NCBI GenBank assembly: GCA_030631625.1
Contig: DAOVKT010000123.1
Location: 1-7,779 of the forward strand
From: JAGLTZ01 sp023135015
Lineage (GTDB): Bacteria; Blakebacterota; Blakebacteria; Blakebacterales; Blakebacteraceae
Length of the DNA stretch: 7,779 nt
Direction of reading: 5' to 3'
Positions 6,305-7,779 of this stretch are shown one piece after another. The notes under the pieces were generated by a model. It was given only the letters and a program-made list of their open reading frames with translations, was not told the origin of the DNA and searched no databases. The first letter of the stretch is position 1, and every line of letters begins with the position of its first letter. The translations under genes were made by a program, and so were the position numbers.

Positions 6305-7779
6305 TCAGTCACCTGCCACACTCTCTTCGCGCAGCCGGGCACCAAACTCGTTGACAAGTACTTCGACTGTTTTGGTATGTAATACATCTATATCCTTGTC
6401 AGATAATGTTTTATCCTTATCACGATAACGTATTCCCAGAAGTACGCCCATCATTCCTTCCGGGATTTGCTCACCCATATACTCACCCTTCAACCTGACC
6501 TGCTCCACCCGCTTCTCTCTCCGGAGCCTATCCAGCACCTTCCCGATTGGAACATTCTCGGCAATGACAACAGATACATCGCGATCTGAAGCGGGATACC
6601 TGGGCAGGCCCCTGTATCTTCCAACGCCACTGCGATGTTCCTGCATGCAATCGAGTCGCATTCCAAAGACCCAGACCGGCTCTTCCAGATTAAATTGATG
6701 CTGCAGCCACCCAGCCAGCCGACCGGAATACCCCAGTTCAATATCCTCCCCAACTAGAAGCAGGCCACCGGATCCAGGTTCCACGGCCGGTCCCTCATAG
6801 GGAACGGAGTTGGGAGTGTCAATATCGAGTGAAGCGACCAGTGCGCTGATAATCCCCTGGAGGTCGAACCAGTCCACCCTGGCCTGCGGTTCACTCCAGA
6901 TTTCAGTCCAGCGCGCACCCGTCAGGGCTCCGACCACCCACTCCTCCTCTTCCGCCCTGCCCGATTCAACACTATGTACAGTGCCGATTTCAAAAATGCG
7001 CACGTCCTCCATCTGCCGGCGCACGTTATGCTGAACGACCTTCAGGATACCCGGCAGCAAATCCCTCCGCAGTTCGGACTGATCCTCACTGCGGGGGTTG
7101 GCAAGGATCACCGGGCGAGTATCGTGAATAAACGGGTGCAGCGAATCCCGCTCCACCAGGGAATTGGTCATCACCTCGTAGAGTCCCAGCTTTACAAGCG
7201 CATCGCGCAGATCTTCGCGGAACCGTTGTCGATGTGTCGGCCCTGCAGGCGCCCTGCCCGACAGCGAGCTGTCACTGCCCACCTCGTCGTAGCCGTAGAC
7301 CCTGGCCAGTTCCTCGGCCACGTGCGCTTCACCGATAACATCCGGGCGCCAGGGGGGAATCGCTACATCCCAGGTCCCCTCCCGGGAGTCCTCGTCAATA
7401 TCAAATCCTAGATCGCCCAGAATGGATGCGGCCTGATCTACGGGGATTTCTACCCCGAGGAGACCATCTATCCAGGTCTTACGGACCGTGATGGTGCGCC
7501 GCTCCAGGGTGCCGGGCGCTACAAACTCCACTATGCCGGGGGCCACCTCCCCACCGGCAAGCTCCGCCATAAATGCGGCCGCACGGTCAGCAGCTCTGCC
7601 GGGCAGCGTCGGATCCGTACCCCTTTCGAACCTCTTCCTGCTCTCGGTAACCATTCCCAGCAGGTTGCCTCCGATACTCACCCTCACCGGATCGAAGTGA
7701 GCGCTTTCGAGAAAAATATCGGTCGTATCCTCGCCGATCTGGGAATCGATGCCTCCCATAACGCCTGCAACAGCCAGGG
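6305..7779 (-). CDS. pheT: Phenylalanyl-tRNA synthetase beta subunit, C-terminal 490 residues (5' end cut by window edge)
   Basis: PheT is the beta chain of the alpha2beta2 enzyme that charges tRNA-Phe. It carries the editing domain and the tRNA anticodon-binding domain. The frame is open to the window edge and starts within the family motif LAVAGVMGG (7777-7751). Downstream are FLESAHFDPVRV, the motif KRFERGTDP, a B5 domain (roughly residues 95-165 of the partial product) with IPPWRPDV and EELARVYGYDEV, the long core domain, and a C-terminal ferredoxin-fold anticodon-binding domain. That domain includes YPASDRDVSVVI, EYMGEQIPEGMMG and DKTLSDKDI, and ends GARLRE. Full-length PheT is about 800 residues, so roughly 300 N-terminal residues lie beyond the edge, with pheS probably before them. 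One odd point is His encoded at 7324-7322, where the B5-domain pattern D-x5-D-x2-E-E normally has its second Asp, a Mg ligand. The gene appears intact otherwise. Confidence 0.96.
   Translation of the reverse strand, partial: LAVAGVMGGIDSQIGEDTTDIFLESAHFDPVRVSIGGNLLGMVTESRKRFERGTDPTLPGRAADRAAAFMAELAGGEVAPGIVEFVAPGTLERRTITVRKTWIDGLLGVEIPVDQAASILGDLGFDIDEDSREGTWDVAIPPWRPDVIGEAHVAEELARVYGYDEVGSDSSLSGRAPAGPTHRQRFREDLRDALVKLGLYEVMTNSLVERDSLHPFIHDTRPVILANPRSEDQSELRRDLLPGILKVVQHNVRRQMEDVRIFEIGTVHSVESGRAEEEEWVVGALTGARWTEIWSEPQARVDWFDLQGIISALVASLDIDTPNSVPYEGPAVEPGSGGLLLVGEDIELGYSGRLAGWLQHQFNLEEPVWVFGMRLDCMQEHRSGVGRYRGLPRYPASDRDVSVVIAENVPIGKVLDRLRREKRVEQVRLKGEYMGEQIPEGMMGVLLGIRYRDKDKTLSDKDIDVLHTKTVEVLVNEFGARLREESVAGD

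Noticed and set aside
5774..6382. A 202-codon plus-strand open frame opposite zapA and the coiled-coil gene, with Leu/Phe-rich stretches that look like membrane helices.
   Set aside because: Leu/Phe runs are the antisense reading of Glu/Lys-rich coiled-coil codons, a known artefact.

Overview
This 7.8 kb window is a dense block of bacterial housekeeping genes, all on the minus strand and read from high to low coordinates. In transcription order it holds pheT (3' part), a small ZapB-like coiled-coil gene, zapA, a ymdB-family phosphodiesterase gene, folD, xseA, xseB, ispA and dxs (5' part). The gaps are 21, 9, 8 and 2 bases, then overlaps of 1 and 4 bases, then gaps of 17 and 46 bases. The window therefore looks like the middle of one long operon whose start and end both lie outside it. 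No non-coding stretch is longer than about 46 bases. I see no rRNA, tRNA, CRISPR array, insertion sequence, attachment site, convincing promoter or terminator.

The right part (6305-7779) encodes the C-terminal two thirds of the phenylalanyl-tRNA synthetase beta subunit. It is followed by two short cell-division-type genes: a 90-residue charged coiled coil and a 92-residue ZapA, the FtsZ-ring-associated protein. The middle (2313-5714) encodes a binuclear-metal phosphodiesterase of the YmdB/TIGR00282 family, the bifunctional folate enzyme FolD, and both subunits of exonuclease VII. The left part (1-2295) encodes a short-chain (2E,6E)-farnesyl/geranylgeranyl diphosphate synthase and the first 461 residues of 1-deoxy-D-xylulose-5-phosphate synthase. 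The last two are the entry enzyme of the MEP isoprenoid pathway and an enzyme that builds C15/C20 prenyl diphosphates for undecaprenyl phosphate and quinones.

The organism is a bacterium that uses the MEP pathway, FtsZ/ZapA division and exonuclease VII. Base composition looks moderately GC-rich. From memory of such gene orders, pheT-zapA-(rny)-ymdB-folD-xseAB-ispA-dxs resembles deep-branching Gram-negative lineages (FCB-group or deltaproteobacteria-like candidate phyla). That placement is a low-confidence inference. The gene for RNase Y (rny), which often lies between zapA and ymdB in such clusters, is absent here.

I do not see an undescribed system. The points most worth a second look are the ZapB-like gene, a metal-ligand substitution in PheT, variant active-site loops in DXS, an atypical OB-fold loop in XseA, and the missing rny.
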